In this document: piece after piece, positions 32,905 to 41,126 of the stretch
How positions within the stretch are numbered: position 1 is the first letter of the stretch
Layout: every line of letters starts with the position of its first letter
Source of the DNA: an uncultured Eubacteriales bacterium
Lineage (GTDB): Bacteria > Bacillota > Clostridia > Christensenellales > CAG-1252
NCBI GenBank assembly: GCA_902797685.1
Contig: CADBTQ010000090.1
Location: forward strand, 1-50,118
Length of the DNA: 50,118 bases
Direction: 5' to 3'
Translations under genes and position numbers: made by a program
Notes under the pieces: model-generated
Seen by the model: the letters and a program-made list of their open reading frames with translations, nothing else
What the model was told of the DNA's origin: nothing
Database searches by the model: none

Positions 32905-32930
32905 AAAAGGCACCGTTAAAACGGTACCTT
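32905..32930 (-). terminator. internal terminator hairpin
   Basis: On the minus strand GGTACCGTT / AACGGTGCC with a two-base loop, then TTTTT. It overlaps the stop of the 73-residue gene and precedes the pcfK-like gene, so it may reduce downstream expression. Confidence 0.7.
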
Positions 32931-33137
32931 CTTCCAAATGCGCTTATCCTTCTTCCGCATGGGTAGGATAATGTAATTGTTTTTGTTCTTCCACCTTTGT
33001 TCCCTTGCTACCGTTTTATCCTTGTACAACTTCGCTTTGTGGTATTGGAAAGAGTTGTAACAGGTGATATACGATCGGGATTGGCGGTTGAAGTACACCA
33101 CTTTATACCCGTTGGGGTTGTTTTCATCGGGCTTCAT
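32916..33137 (-). CDS. small basic element protein
   Basis: 73 residues from the ATG at 33137, which overlaps the preceding stop (TAATG). It is basic (many K and R) with an aromatic middle (YFNRQSRSYITCYNSFQYH). The family is not recognised. The stop lies in the terminator hairpin. Part of the operon running from 36970 to 30355. Confidence 0.6.
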   Translation of the reverse strand: MKPDENNPNGYKVVYFNRQSRSYITCYNSFQYHKAKLYKDKTVAREQRWKNKNNYIILPMRKKDKRIWKKVPF

Positions 33138-33670
33138 TACACCCACCCCCTCATTTCTTTTGCCAAGTGGGGAAGTCCCGTGAAGATGTTGCTCTTCATT
33201 AGGATCTCGTGCAGATGCTTGTCGTGGGCATAATAGTTGTGTTCGGCAACCTGCTTCCCTTTCTTGGTAAGTTTCTTGATCTCGTAGAAGTCGTTGCCGT
33301 CATGGTGGCTGCCTTCTATATACAAGTGTCCGTTTACGTCCACGATCCTCACGTTATCCAAATGGCTCAAGCCACGGGTGAGATCCGTGACGTCTTGGAT
33401 GAATGCACCCGCCGAGAAGTTCCCGTTCCATCTACCGGCAGTGCCAAACAAGAGACATGGCGTGCTTTGTAGTAGGCGTACAAGGGCATATTTGAAGTCG
33501 TCCCATCTCCATTGGTTTTCGGCGTAGATCGCATCGGTTACTCTGGATTCGGGTACGTCGTCTACGCTTTCCCATCCTTCGTCTTCTGCGTTTACTTCAA
33601 AGATTTCTTGGCGGACGTCTTGTTCTCGGTTTCTATCGTAGTAGTCGTCATATAGGGTTTCTTGTTTCAT
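33137..33670 (-). CDS. conserved mobile-element protein, paralogue of 647-1186
   Basis: 177 residues. Shares with the left-end paralogue the GTAGRWNG (GTCGTWHG there) motif, HLDNVRIVDVNGHLYIEG, HHDGNDFYE and LPHLA. Soluble and acidic at the N terminus (LYDDYYDRNREQDVR). GAGGAG site before the ATG, whose codon overlaps the preceding stop by four bases. It is common in Clostridia ICE operons; function unknown. Confidence 0.75.
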   Translation of the reverse strand: MKQETLYDDYYDRNREQDVRQEIFEVNAEDEGWESVDDVPESRVTDAIYAENQWRWDDFKYALVRLLQSTPCLLFGTAGRWNGNFSAGAFIQDVTDLTRGLSHLDNVRIVDVNGHLYIEGSHHDGNDFYEIKKLTKKGKQVAEHNYYAHDKHLHEILMKSNIFTGLPHLAKEMRGWV

Positions 33671-33858
33671 TGTTTTTTCTCCTCAATTCTGCGGTAAATA
33701 TCATCTGCGTAGAATTCGCACACGAACCAATTAAAAAGGGCGTGACATTTCACGCCCCTATAATCCACGATGTAGTCGTTGTCCCCGATTTGTTCTATCA
33801 CGGTGATTTCCGCCATCTCTCCTTTCAATGAGTTGATATGAGCCATTGTCTTATACAT
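33667..33858 (-). CDS. conserved small element protein
   Basis: 63 residues from the ATG at 33858, seven bases after GGAGGT; longer in-frame starts overlap the preceding gene and lack a site. MYKTMAHINSLKGEMAEITVIEQIGDNDYIVDYRGVKCHA: one beta-barrel-like domain with a conserved VDY-x-GVKCHA. The family is common in Bacillota plasmids, function unknown. Stop and next start share ATGA. Confidence 0.7.
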   Translation of the reverse strand: MYKTMAHINSLKGEMAEITVIEQIGDNDYIVDYRGVKCHALFNWFVCEFYADDIYRRIEEKKQ

Positions 33859-34213
33859 TGTTATTACCTCCACTGGTTTCTCTCCAATACTTGATTGAAT
33901 CAATGATGAATTCTTCGGTGTCGTCGTAAGTGTTTACGCTGGCGTATTCGGTACTCAAAAAGTCGTTGTATAAATAGCCGAGCAAGCCTTCCCCGAAGTC
34001 GTAGAGAAGTTTGTAGATATCTTCGTCTAGGCAGTTCTCCAAGATCACGTCGCTGATTTCCGTCTTGACGTGTATTTCGTAGTTGGTGTAGAAGATCTCT
34101 TCTGGTGGTTTCTTTAGCACTTCGGCTTTGAACGAGTTGAACTCTTTATCGACTCGCTCGATGACCTCTTGCACGTAGTCGATTTTTTGTTTGGTTTGCT
34201 GATTGTTTTCCAT
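33851..34213 (-). CDS. DUF3848-like element protein
   Basis: 120 residues, helical. The stretch PPEEIFYTNYEIHVKTEISDVI and a later acidic DTEEFI end resemble DUF3848 proteins (PPEEI-x-x-x-YE-x-x-x-x-x-[DE]-I), frequent beside ardA. Function unknown. Ribosome site AAAGGAGG. The end overlaps the next start by 8 bp. Confidence 0.65.
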   Translation of the reverse strand: MENNQQTKQKIDYVQEVIERVDKEFNSFKAEVLKKPPEEIFYTNYEIHVKTEISDVILENCLDEDIYKLLYDFGEGLLGYLYNDFLSTEYASVNTYDDTEEFIIDSIKYWRETSGGNNNV

Positions 34214-34226
34214 TGTTTTTCCTCCT

Positions 34227-34727
34227 TTATTTTTCGGTTGTTTCTTTGTTTACGATGTTCATAATCGCTTCAAAATCATCCGGAAGGGTTGCTCGGACGT
34301 TGTTAAAACCGTTTAGATAACCGATGCTTCCTTCCATGTACTCGTTGGTGGATTCTCCCGTATAGTACAAGAGATAAAAAGAGTGGTCGTCGGCGTATTC
34401 GGGCAAGACTGTAAGGTGTTTTACAGGTTGATCCGTAATGGCAGTCTCTTTGTCTGCTTGGAAGTAAACAGACGTTTCATAGGATAATCCGAACGGTCCG
34501 TATATTTCATAAGGAAGCCCAAGCCTTTCCGATATACGTTCGGCAAGAGGTGTTAAGACTTCTTTTACCCACGAGGGATAGCGATATATTGTTTGCTCTA
34601 TCTTTTCTATTTGCTTTTCAAGGCGCCGAATGGATTGCCTCTTTTTCGCTATCGTTTCGAAACCTTTTTGCGTGCTTTCTTCAGCTTCTCTCATCAACTT
34701 GTCATAGTGTTCATATAGTGCTTTCAT
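34227..34727 (-). CDS. coiled-coil element protein
   Basis: 166 residues from the ATG at 34727 (AAGGAGGC upstream); the longer frame to 34772 overlaps the preceding gene and is rejected. Residues 5-50 form a coiled coil (EAEESTQKGFETIAKKRQSIRRLEKQIEKIEQ split across heptads), followed by a beta-rich region without a known family. It could be a structural partner of the neighbouring conserved proteins. Confidence 0.65.
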   Translation of the reverse strand: MKALYEHYDKLMREAEESTQKGFETIAKKRQSIRRLEKQIEKIEQTIYRYPSWVKEVLTPLAERISERLGLPYEIYGPFGLSYETSVYFQADKETAITDQPVKHLTVLPEYADDHSFYLLYYTGESTNEYMEGSIGYLNGFNNVRATLPDDFEAIMNIVNKETTEK

Positions 34728-34738
34728 ATCATGCCTCC

Positions 34739-35161
34739 TTATCCAATGCGAGTTATTCCACCGCCAAAGCATTTAACTACTATGTCGCCGAACTCGGAGA
34801 ATAACTCTTCCGTTTTATTCCAAACGTATGCTGCGGCGTAATAGGCGTTATTGCCACATTCGCTTACCGTGTATTCCCAATCCTCTTTGTACTTGCTTAC
34901 ATAGAGGAAACTCCAACACTCTCCAAACTCTGCGTTTTCGTGCGTGATGGCGTAGACTGTCAGCTCGTGTTCTTTCTCGATTTCTTTCATCTTTTCGTAG
35001 ATCTCGGGTTCTTGCTCAACCCAATACCCGCCGAAGCATTCAAAGAAACACACGCTGTCGTTTTTCTCAAAGCCCTGTACGTAAGGTTTGTAGATGTCCA
35101 ACGTTTTCATAAACTCGATCGCCTTGTTTTTTTGCTCTTCTTTCGTTGCGATTTCACACAT
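34739..35161 (-). CDS. conserved mobile-element protein, paralogue of 1201-1620
   Basis: 140 residues. KAIEFMKTLDIYKPYVQGF, CFFE-x-FGGYWV, YAITHENAEFGECWSFLYV, YAAAYVWNK and SEFGDIVVK match the left-end paralogue throughout. Soluble; function unknown. AAGGAGG site. Next upstream gene is ardA. Confidence 0.75.
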   Translation of the reverse strand: MCEIATKEEQKNKAIEFMKTLDIYKPYVQGFEKNDSVCFFECFGGYWVEQEPEIYEKMKEIEKEHELTVYAITHENAEFGECWSFLYVSKYKEDWEYTVSECGNNAYYAAAYVWNKTEELFSEFGDIVVKCFGGGITRIG

Positions 35162-35175
35162 TGTTTTGTTCCTCC

Positions 35176-35730
35176 TTAATAGATTTCAATGAGTCCGTCG
35201 CTGTATTCATGTACGGTGTAGTCTCCAAGGTATTTCCCGTAGGCTTCGAAGTCGAAAAAGTCTTGCAGGTGTTCGGGTATCTCTCTGTCATATCCGCAAC
35301 TAGCGAACATTTCTCGTCCGTAATCCTCCCAATCGTAACCTTTGTAGATGTTGATACTGTCATCCCATCTTGAACCGTGTGAAGAAACGAGATCTTCGAA
35401 GTCGTCAAAGGAACAAACTTCGAGGTACGCCAACATGGTGTTGTACTTGTACTCATCATCCAGTACACCCGATTCATACAGCGTTTCAAATAGCGTTTGC
35501 GGATTGGTATAATCCCAATTTTTGACCCCGGACGGTAAACCTTCGATATCCTGAATAAATAGTTCTTCGTCTATTCCATCGAGAATAAAGCCTTCTTCTT
35601 TGAGTTCGTCTGTGATCTGCTCCCAATCGGTGTAGTCCGAAAGGTCCAGCCACTTGGATCCGAGCGCTCTTTCGTTGCACTCGTTGTATGACCCCCACGA
35701 GCCAATTACGATACTTACGTTTCCTGTCAT
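35176..35730 (-). CDS. ardA: antirestriction protein ArdA
   Basis: 184 residues, acidic. The start IVIGSWGSYNECNERALGSKWLDLSDY and the later EELFIQDIEGLP are the ArdA signature; the C-terminal part DFFDFEAYGKYLGDYTVHEY matches the family's Y-x-x-DFEAYGRDL region. ArdA mimics B-form DNA and blocks type I restriction enzymes, protecting incoming element DNA. About the usual length. Good GGAGG site. In the middle of the operon of element genes. Confidence 0.88.
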   Translation of the reverse strand: MTGNVSIVIGSWGSYNECNERALGSKWLDLSDYTDWEQITDELKEEGFILDGIDEELFIQDIEGLPSGVKNWDYTNPQTLFETLYESGVLDDEYKYNTMLAYLEVCSFDDFEDLVSSHGSRWDDSINIYKGYDWEDYGREMFASCGYDREIPEHLQDFFDFEAYGKYLGDYTVHEYSDGLIEIY

Positions 35731-35770
35731 TTTCTCCTCCTTTCACCGATTCTGATAATGCCACTCATTT

Positions 35771-36391
35771 TTATTCTTCCCATCCACGTTCTTTGAAGCG
35801 GATATTGATTTTGAGATAGTCCGGCGCAGTGTCTTCTATTGTGAGTTTGTCCCAAGCCCAAGTCCCTACGTACTCGAACGAAGAATCGTCGGTGGGACAT
35901 GTGTAATCCCCGCCACCTTGTCCGTTGCCTATGCAAGTAAGGATTGGAAGTGGATGAATGCACCATATATCATCGTAGTAGTACATCTTGCTGTTCTCGT
36001 AATATTCATTGCAATCCAGATAGCATTTTTTAGTGTGGTTAACAATGTATTTCCCATCTAAAGAAAACTCGGGCGGATTCACGTTGTCTCCTTCGCAATT
36101 CCAAGTCTTTTTCATCAGTTCAAGGAGTTGTTCTTGTTTCAACCCGTTCCAATCGGGAAAGTTGAAGGATTCCAAGAAGGTATCTGCATAGTCGCCCATC
36201 CAGATTAGGCGAGTGGGCGTTTTATGTTGATAAATGTCTTTGCATACCGCATTGACAGCATCGTTTTTCCACCAAGAGTGTTCCATGATTTTGGCAAGGG
36301 TGTATTCCGGCGTTCCGTTGTAAACCACATTGCGATTGTACACTTTGATTGTTTTGTTTCGTTGGGTGATTGGTCTGTAGTATTGTCCCAT
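35771..36391 (-). CDS. conserved element protein (MGQYY family)
   Basis: 206 residues, opening MGQYYRPITQR, then EHSWWKNDAVNAVCKDIY and RLIWMGDYAD, and later a segment with GNGQGGGDYTCP. These features fit a conserved plasmid/ICE protein family of unknown function that usually sits near ardA. Soluble, acidic. Ribosome site AAAGGAGGTAATAAAT. First part of the operon with two small genes upstream. Confidence 0.75.
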   Translation of the reverse strand: MGQYYRPITQRNKTIKVYNRNVVYNGTPEYTLAKIMEHSWWKNDAVNAVCKDIYQHKTPTRLIWMGDYADTFLESFNFPDWNGLKQEQLLELMKKTWNCEGDNVNPPEFSLDGKYIVNHTKKCYLDCNEYYENSKMYYYDDIWCIHPLPILTCIGNGQGGGDYTCPTDDSSFEYVGTWAWDKLTIEDTAPDYLKINIRFKERGWEE

Positions 36392-36426
36392 ATTTATTAC
36401 CTCCTTTATGGGTGTTGTTTAATAAC

Positions 36427-36452
36427 AAAAAAGGCACGTTTCCGTGCCTTAT
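36427..36452 (-). terminator. internal terminator
   Basis: Minus strand: AAGGCACG / CGTGCCTT, loop GAAA, followed by TTTTTT. It follows the 76-residue gene by a few bases and precedes the MGQYY gene, so it can dampen read-through. Confidence 0.8.
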
Positions 36453-36455
36453 TGT

Positions 36456-36686
36456 TTAGCGTTCCAACTCTACAAAGTCGGATACTTCTATGCGAGCGAA
36501 GTTTGGGCCGTATTCAAAGAATACGCCGTTATTATCCTCGTAGAGATCGTACTCTCGGACAGTGATTTTGCCCGCGTCCGTGACAACGACCGTTATGGTT
36601 TGTTCGGTGATCCCGATCATATCGAGAGTGACGTACTTTTCGCCATCCCAATGCTTGAGTTCTTTAAGATAGATTTTGTCGTTCAT
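36456..36686 (-). CDS. small element protein
   Basis: 76 residues from the ATG at 36686 (AAAGGAGGTACC upstream). Beta-rich: KIYLKELKHWDGEKYVTLDM, then ITVVVTDAGKITVREYDLYE. No family recognised. It ends just before a strong hairpin terminator. Confidence 0.65.
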   Translation of the reverse strand: MNDKIYLKELKHWDGEKYVTLDMIGITEQTITVVVTDAGKITVREYDLYEDNNGVFFEYGPNFARIEVSDFVELER

Positions 36687-36700
36687 TGTTGGTACCTCCT

Positions 36701-36970
36701 TTAATCGACCAATTTGTAATAGATGTAGTAGTTGAGTTCGATCTCGCGTCCTTCGATTTCTATCAACTCCCAGAACGCGCCTTTGAACTCGTTGTCGCTG
36801 CCGGTTACTTGGTGGCAGTGTTTCAAGCAATCTTCATACACCTTGATAAAGGGTTTACCGCTTCTGCCGATTTGAGCGGTAACGAGATCGCTATCGGTAA
36901 TGCAACCGAGACCGGAGACTTTGGCATTCTCCCTGCCGACTCTTGTGACTGTGTAAAGGACTTTTTTCAT
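36701..36970 (-). CDS. first gene of the ardA operon, unknown
   Basis: 89 residues, MKKVLYTVTRVGRENAKVSG, then a small acidic, beta-rich domain with two cysteines (CLKHC). GGAGGT site six bases away from the ATG at 36970. No family recognised. Starts the operon which runs leftward. Confidence 0.65.
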   Translation of the reverse strand: MKKVLYTVTRVGRENAKVSGLGCITDSDLVTAQIGRSGKPFIKVYEDCLKHCHQVTGSDNEFKGAFWELIEIEGREIELNYYIYYKLVD

Positions 36971-37456
36971 ATTTCATACCTCCTGTGGATTTTCTGCCTT
37001 TCGGCAAAAAAAGGGGGCAATATCACGGTTCGGTAAAATACACGCAAATACAAATAAGTTGTCCGACACAAGAACGGGGACAAAAAAGGTAGAAGTGGTA
37101 TTCTTAAACAAATCCCTTTTTGGGCAACGAAGCAAAAAGTTTTTCTACAATACCTTTAGCTGCAACTCTTTGAAAAAGTTTTTGGTGTTTCTTTTGTCGG
37201 ACGAGAACTGTGATAAATTGTCACCGCGAAAGGAAGAAACCACAGGAAAAAGGTATGAAATATAAAAGAAAAAAGCCCTGTCCCGTAGGGTACACGGCAC
37301 AAGGCAAAGGCAAGGGGAAACAGAACGCAAAAGGCAAAAGGTCCCCTGTATATTAAAAATCGGCAGAACGCTACTACATTCTACCGATAAAATAATAAAG
37401 CAATAGAACCTCATTTGACAGTTTTTATAGTCAAAAACATCTCATTTTGAGTAAAA
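36971..37456. other. gap between element operon and tRNA region
   Basis: About 485 bp. Short frames here lack ribosome sites and read as junk. It has A-rich runs (37262-37345) and a TGCC/GGCA hairpin near 37000-37012. The step from AT-rich accessory DNA to GC-rich chromosome occurs here, so an element boundary is likely in this gap. I see no clear direct repeat with the left side. Confidence 0.4.
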
Positions 37457-37496
37457 AATAATACGAACTCCTTGTTTTCGGGGTTCGTATTATTCG
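37457..37496 (-). terminator. terminator of tRNA-Ser
   Basis: Minus strand: AATAATACGAAC then a variant stem, paired with GTTCGTATTATT, then TTTTTAC. It starts 5 bp after the tRNA 3' end, so the tRNA transcription unit is intact. Confidence 0.85.
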
Positions 37497-37500
37497 CTTG

Positions 37501-37592
37501 TGGCGGAGAAGATGGGATTCGAACCCATGTGCCTGTTTTGCAGACAACCGCATTTCGAGTGCGGCTCGTTGCGACCACTTCGATACTTCTCC
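37501..37592 (-). tRNA. tRNA-Ser (anticodon CGA)
   Basis: 92 nt with CCA encoded. Acceptor GGAGAAG / CTTCTCC, T-arm GGGTTCGAATCCC, a long class II variable arm, and the anticodon loop CTCGAAA giving CGA (reads UCG). The intact sequence and terminator mark chromosomal DNA. Confidence 0.93.
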
Positions 37593-37595
37593 ATA

Positions 37596-37715
37596 TTGGC
37601 GGTCGGAAGGGCTCCGACGTCTAAATGCATTTGGCGGAGGAGATGGGATCGAGCCCAAGGACGAGCTAAGGAGTCACGCGTTTGAAGTCTAAGTCCCGAG
37701 GTCTACCGCCAAAGT
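37596..37715 (-). other. tRNA-like sequence upstream of tRNA-Ser
   Basis: On the minus strand, a region ending GGGCTCGATCCC, then ATCTCCTCCGCCA, looks like the T-arm and acceptor end of a tRNA, but the T loop is one base short and the 5' end GGCGGTAGAC only partly pairs with it. A TTCAAA stretch in the middle contains a UCA triplet as in tRNA-Sec, but its flanks do not pair. A perfect hairpin GTCGGA/TCCGAC lies downstream. Either a decayed tRNA or an unusual one. Confidence 0.35.
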
Positions 37716-37801
37716 GCATTGTAATACTATCACATTTTGTGACAAATGGCAAGCATAACAAATCGATTGCTTCAAAAATGTTGCGGCGGCACGGTTTTTG
37801 A

Positions 37802-37831
37802 TTGACCCCAAAAGGGGAAGACGGATATAAT
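37802..37831 (+). promoter_or_regulatory. promoter of the biotin transporter gene
   Basis: TTGACC (37802-37807) and TATAAT (37826-37831), 18 bp apart. The ATG of bioY is only 7 bp after the -10, so the transcript would start at or next to it: a leaderless mRNA. No biotin operator (BirA-type) can be seen. Confidence 0.6.
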
Positions 37832-37837
37832 AACAGC

Positions 37838-38437
37838 ATGAAAACCGAGACAGTCAAGACCCAACCCGATACCGCCAAATCCACTTCGACCCGCAAGCGC
37901 ATCACCTTGCGCCTTTGCTATGCGGCGATGGGGGTGGCGCTGATGGCGGTGTGTTCGTGGATATCCGTGCCCTTTTTTACCATTCCCTTTACCATGCAGA
38001 CCTTTGCGGTGTTTTTCGTCATCGGTCTACTCGGCACGAAATGGGGCGTAATGGCGATTTTGGCATACGTTGGGTTGGGCGCCGCGGGCGTGCCCGTCTT
38101 TGCGGGGTTTGCCGCAGGGGTAGGCAAATTGCTCGGCCCCACGGGCGGCTACATCGTGGGTTTTGTCTTGGCGGCACTGGTGAGCGGTCCCTTGCTCTCC
38201 CTTGCCAAAGACAACGCCGTGTGGCGTTATCTCGCCATGATCGCGGGACTGGTGACGTGTTATCTCTTGGGCACTCTGTGGTTTATGCACGTGTCGGGCA
38301 ACTTCAGTTGGCAGGGCTTGGGCTCGGCGCTGATGGCTTGCGTGGTGCCTTTCGTGGTCTTTGACCTACTCAAGCTGCTCCTCGCCGTGTTTTTGCTCCA
38401 CCGTCTCCAACCTTTGCTGAATAGGTCTCTGCAATAA
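37838..38437 (+). CDS. bioY: BioY biotin transporter substrate-binding component
   Basis: 199 residues from the ATG at 37838. Six hydrophobic helices; the segments SWISVPFFTIPFTMQTFAVF, LAYVGLGAAGVPVFAGFAAG, GPTGGYIVGF and the final FVVFDLLKLLLA are the BioY signature, including the region around the conserved GG-Y-x-x-G-F. It captures biotin and works with the ECF module (EcfT, EcfA) encoded elsewhere. No ribosome site is seen before the ATG, in agreement with a leaderless transcript; longer in-frame starts lie in the promoter. Confidence 0.9.
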   Translation: MKTETVKTQPDTAKSTSTRKRITLRLCYAAMGVALMAVCSWISVPFFTIPFTMQTFAVFFVIGLLGTKWGVMAILAYVGLGAAGVPVFAGFAAGVGKLLGPTGGYIVGFVLAALVSGPLLSLAKDNAVWRYLAMIAGLVTCYLLGTLWFMHVSGNFSWQGLGSALMACVVPFVVFDLLKLLLAVFLLHRLQPLLNRSLQ

Positions 38438-38511
38438 ACGAAAATCCGCCGATGCGCGTCTTAATATATCGCCGTAGCGATATGACCCCTTAAGGGATTT
38501 GCGATATAACA

Positions 38512-38547
38512 CAAAAAAGCACCGACCTCAAAATCGGTGCTTCTCTT
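38512..38547 (-). terminator. convergent bidirectional terminator
   Basis: GCACCGA / TCGGTGC (38519-38525, 38534-38540). T6 follows on the minus strand and TTCTCTT on the plus strand. It serves the convergent bioY and the phosphodiesterase gene. Confidence 0.8.
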
Positions 38548-38582
38548 ATAATCCCAATACAAGCGACTTTTTAACCGAAAAC

Positions 38583-39617
38583 CTACTCTCCTTGTAGCGT
38601 GCCGAATAGATTGGTCGGAACGCCGCCCTCGAAATGAGCGGGTTGGGGAATGCCCAAGGCGTACAAAACGATAGAGGCGAGATCGTGGGTGACGTATGAG
38701 CCCGAACTACCCTTGATAATATCTCCGAGGCTACCCGCGACGGCGAGGGTGGTCTGTTTTTCGCTGCCCGACTCCTTGCCGTGCCCGCCCTTGACGGTGT
38801 GTCCGTGGTCGGTGACGAGAATAAAGAGGGTACCTTCGAGCTTGTTTTGCGCCTTGTACCCCTCGTACACCAATCCCAAGCACTCGTCTGTACGCTCGAT
38901 GGCAGTTTTGTATTGCTCGGAACGGTTGCCGTAGTGGTGTCCCGCGTGATCCACGCTGTCGAAGTGCGTCAACACGATGCTGTCGTCGGCAACCGACAAG
39001 CGGTCGACCACCGCTTGCGCCACCGCTCGATCCACGGCAAAGCTATCCCCTTTGACGAGGGATTTGCCGCTCACTTTGGTCAAACCGGGGACGCCATCTT
39101 CGATGATCCCTCTGTTGATCGGGTCCCAATTGCAGCAGGAAAAGAAGGTCGCTCCCGTCCTCGCTTGAGCGCACAGCCCAAAGATAGACGGATAAGCGTC
39201 GTTGGCAAACAACTTGGCTTTGGCGTTGGTAATCTTGTGGGTCTGCGCGGTCACGCCCAACAACATCGCCGCCCAGTTGGGCGCGCTGATAGTGGGGTAC
39301 TGCGCCATGCCGTCGTAGTTGATACTCCCTTCTCCGAAGATCTCGTCGAAATAGGGGGTGTCCACGTCGGCAAAAGCGCCGCCCGCGCCGTCCACTCCAA
39401 AGATAACCACCCTGTCGTAGACTTTGGCACGAGCGAGATCGGCAGCCGTGGGCACGATCCCTTGCGACACCCGCTCGGCAGGCGTGGTGGGCGGGATAAA
39501 AAACAGTGCGAAATAGAGTGCGGTCACGATGATCGCCCCAGCGACCAGTACCGCCGCGATCACAATGCAGGCTATTTGCCTTTTGGTCAGTTTGCGGGAG
39601 CGGGGTTGCTTTTCCAT
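38583..39617 (-). CDS. alkaline-phosphatase-superfamily (nucleotide pyrophosphatase/phosphodiesterase) membrane protein
   Basis: 344 residues. Transmembrane helix at about 14-38, so the catalytic domain is outside. RVVIFGVDGAGG with metal-binding Asp, TISAPNWAAMLLGV with the nucleophile (serine here), HFDSVDHAGHHYG with further metal ligands, and VTDHGHTVKGGHG complete the NPP-type active site. Substrate unknown. The gene lies 3 bp downstream of the phosphatase gene stop, so both form an operon. Confidence 0.8.
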   Translation of the reverse strand: MEKQPRSRKLTKRQIACIVIAAVLVAGAIIVTALYFALFFIPPTTPAERVSQGIVPTAADLARAKVYDRVVIFGVDGAGGAFADVDTPYFDEIFGEGSINYDGMAQYPTISAPNWAAMLLGVTAQTHKITNAKAKLFANDAYPSIFGLCAQARTGATFFSCCNWDPINRGIIEDGVPGLTKVSGKSLVKGDSFAVDRAVAQAVVDRLSVADDSIVLTHFDSVDHAGHHYGNRSEQYKTAIERTDECLGLVYEGYKAQNKLEGTLFILVTDHGHTVKGGHGKESGSEKQTTLAVAGSLGDIIKGSSGSYVTHDLASIVLYALGIPQPAHFEGGVPTNLFGTLQGE

Positions 39618-39620
39618 TGC

Positions 39621-41072
39621 TTACTCCTTGCCGTTATATTTGAGACAAAGCATGGTCAGATCGTCGAATTGGGGCGCGTCCTCGACAAAAGCGGACACGG
39701 CTTGCTCCACCCCTTTGAGCACGTCCTTAGGCGAACCGTCCTTGACCGAATTGAGGGCAGTCAACAGTCGATCGGGGCCAAAGAGTTCCTTATTGGCATT
39801 AGTCGCTTCCGCCACCCCGTCGGTAAAGAGGAAGAGCATGGCGCCCCGATCCAACTTGATCTCGTACTGCTTGTAGCGCACCCCTTCCATGCCGCCGATC
39901 ACCAAGCCGTGCTTGTCTTGATAGAACTCGAACTCCCCGTCCGGTTTTTTGACCACGGGGTACTCGTGCCCCGCGTTGGACGCGGTAAGCACCCCCGTTT
40001 TGAGATCGAGGATGCCCAGCCACACGGTGACGAACATATCCTCGCGGTTGCTTTGACAGATTTGATTGTTGGCAGCCTCCAGGGCGGCTTTGGGGTTGCG
40101 GTACATCATGGCGTAGTTTTGCACCAATATCTTGGCTGCCATCATAAACAGCGCCGCGGGCACGCCTTTGCCCGATACGTCCGCGATGACCAAACCCAAC
40201 AGGTCGTCGTCAATAAAGAAGAAGTCGTAGAAGTCTCCTCCCACCTCTTTGGCGGGGGTCATCGAGGCGTAGACGTCAAACTCGGTACGATTGGGGAAGG
40301 CGGGGAAGATAGAGGGGAGCATATCCGCTTGGATGCGGGTCGCCATAGACAATTCGGCGTCCAGCCGTCCCGCCGCCACTTGCTGTTCCTCGTATTTTTT
40401 GGTCAAATCGCGGGAGATGACCCCAAACATATACGCCGACGAACCCACCGTGCCCAAAATGACAAATTGCACTTCCGAATACGCCGCTTGAATGCCCACC
40501 GCGACGAGAGGGGAGATGAGGTAGATCCAAAAGGCGATCAACACGTTTTTGCCGAAATTGCGACGGTAGCGGATGAGCAAATACATATCCACCAGCATCA
40601 TCGCAACGGGAGCCAAATTGGATAACAAATAGAGGCTGCCGCGATGGTAAACGTTGGCGTCGTCGAAATAGTACATCATACCGTTAAATTGCGATGCGAT
40701 AAGCAGGGCGGTATGCGCCGCCAACAGCGTCAAAAACCCGATCAAAAACCACTTGATCCCCTTGGGATTGGCGGCGAACAGGATCATTTGCGATAGCATC
40801 AGCGCCATCAAAGCGGACAGCAAAAACTCGAAGAAGGTATCCACTCGCATCGAAATGAGAATGGCGTTGCCCTCTATGCCGTTCAGCAGTTCCCTCACGA
40901 GGTGGAGGGTGATGTAGCCCAAAATCATCCACAAAAATACCATGAGGTACTTGCGAGACTGCTTTTCGATGGGCGCTTTGCCGACTTGCACGAGGCTCAG
41001 TCCGCATACGCCGATACCGATGGCGATCATGACGGTATTGATCAAATTGCCGATTGACATATCAAATTGCAT
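39621..41072 (-). CDS. membrane PP2C (SpoIIE/RsbU-type) serine phosphatase
   Basis: 483 residues from the ATG at 41072 (GGAGGACCCC upstream; the longer frame lies in the promoter). Six or seven transmembrane helices fill residues 5-220. The SpoIIE domain then shows EVGGDFYDFF, LVIADVSGKGVPAALFM, NREDMFVTVWLGILD, NAGHEYP, LFTDGVAEATN and DDLTMLCLKY, all metal-binding aspartates included. It would dephosphorylate a partner such as an anti-sigma antagonist in response to a membrane signal. No such partner is adjacent. Confidence 0.85.
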   Translation of the reverse strand: MQFDMSIGNLINTVMIAIGIGVCGLSLVQVGKAPIEKQSRKYLMVFLWMILGYITLHLVRELLNGIEGNAILISMRVDTFFEFLLSALMALMLSQMILFAANPKGIKWFLIGFLTLLAAHTALLIASQFNGMMYYFDDANVYHRGSLYLLSNLAPVAMMLVDMYLLIRYRRNFGKNVLIAFWIYLISPLVAVGIQAAYSEVQFVILGTVGSSAYMFGVISRDLTKKYEEQQVAAGRLDAELSMATRIQADMLPSIFPAFPNRTEFDVYASMTPAKEVGGDFYDFFFIDDDLLGLVIADVSGKGVPAALFMMAAKILVQNYAMMYRNPKAALEAANNQICQSNREDMFVTVWLGILDLKTGVLTASNAGHEYPVVKKPDGEFEFYQDKHGLVIGGMEGVRYKQYEIKLDRGAMLFLFTDGVAEATNANKELFGPDRLLTALNSVKDGSPKDVLKGVEQAVSAFVEDAPQFDDLTMLCLKYNGKE

Positions 41073-41126
41073 GGGGTCCTCCAAGCGACGATAGGCGCAG
41101 AGCGCGCCGTAGTCTTTTCTATTTTT

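Noticed and set aside
37059..37265. A 68-codon open frame
   Set aside because: No ribosome site, low complexity (KKF, LLS runs), and lies in the boundary gap.
37635..37715. A firm tRNA-Sec call
   Set aside because: The UCA triplet is present, but the anticodon stem does not pair and the T loop is one base short; reported only as tRNA-like.
38781..40625. A 614-codon open frame on the plus strand
   Set aside because: It is the antisense shadow of the phosphodiesterase and PP2C genes, rich in H, R and G as expected from GC-rich codon mirroring.
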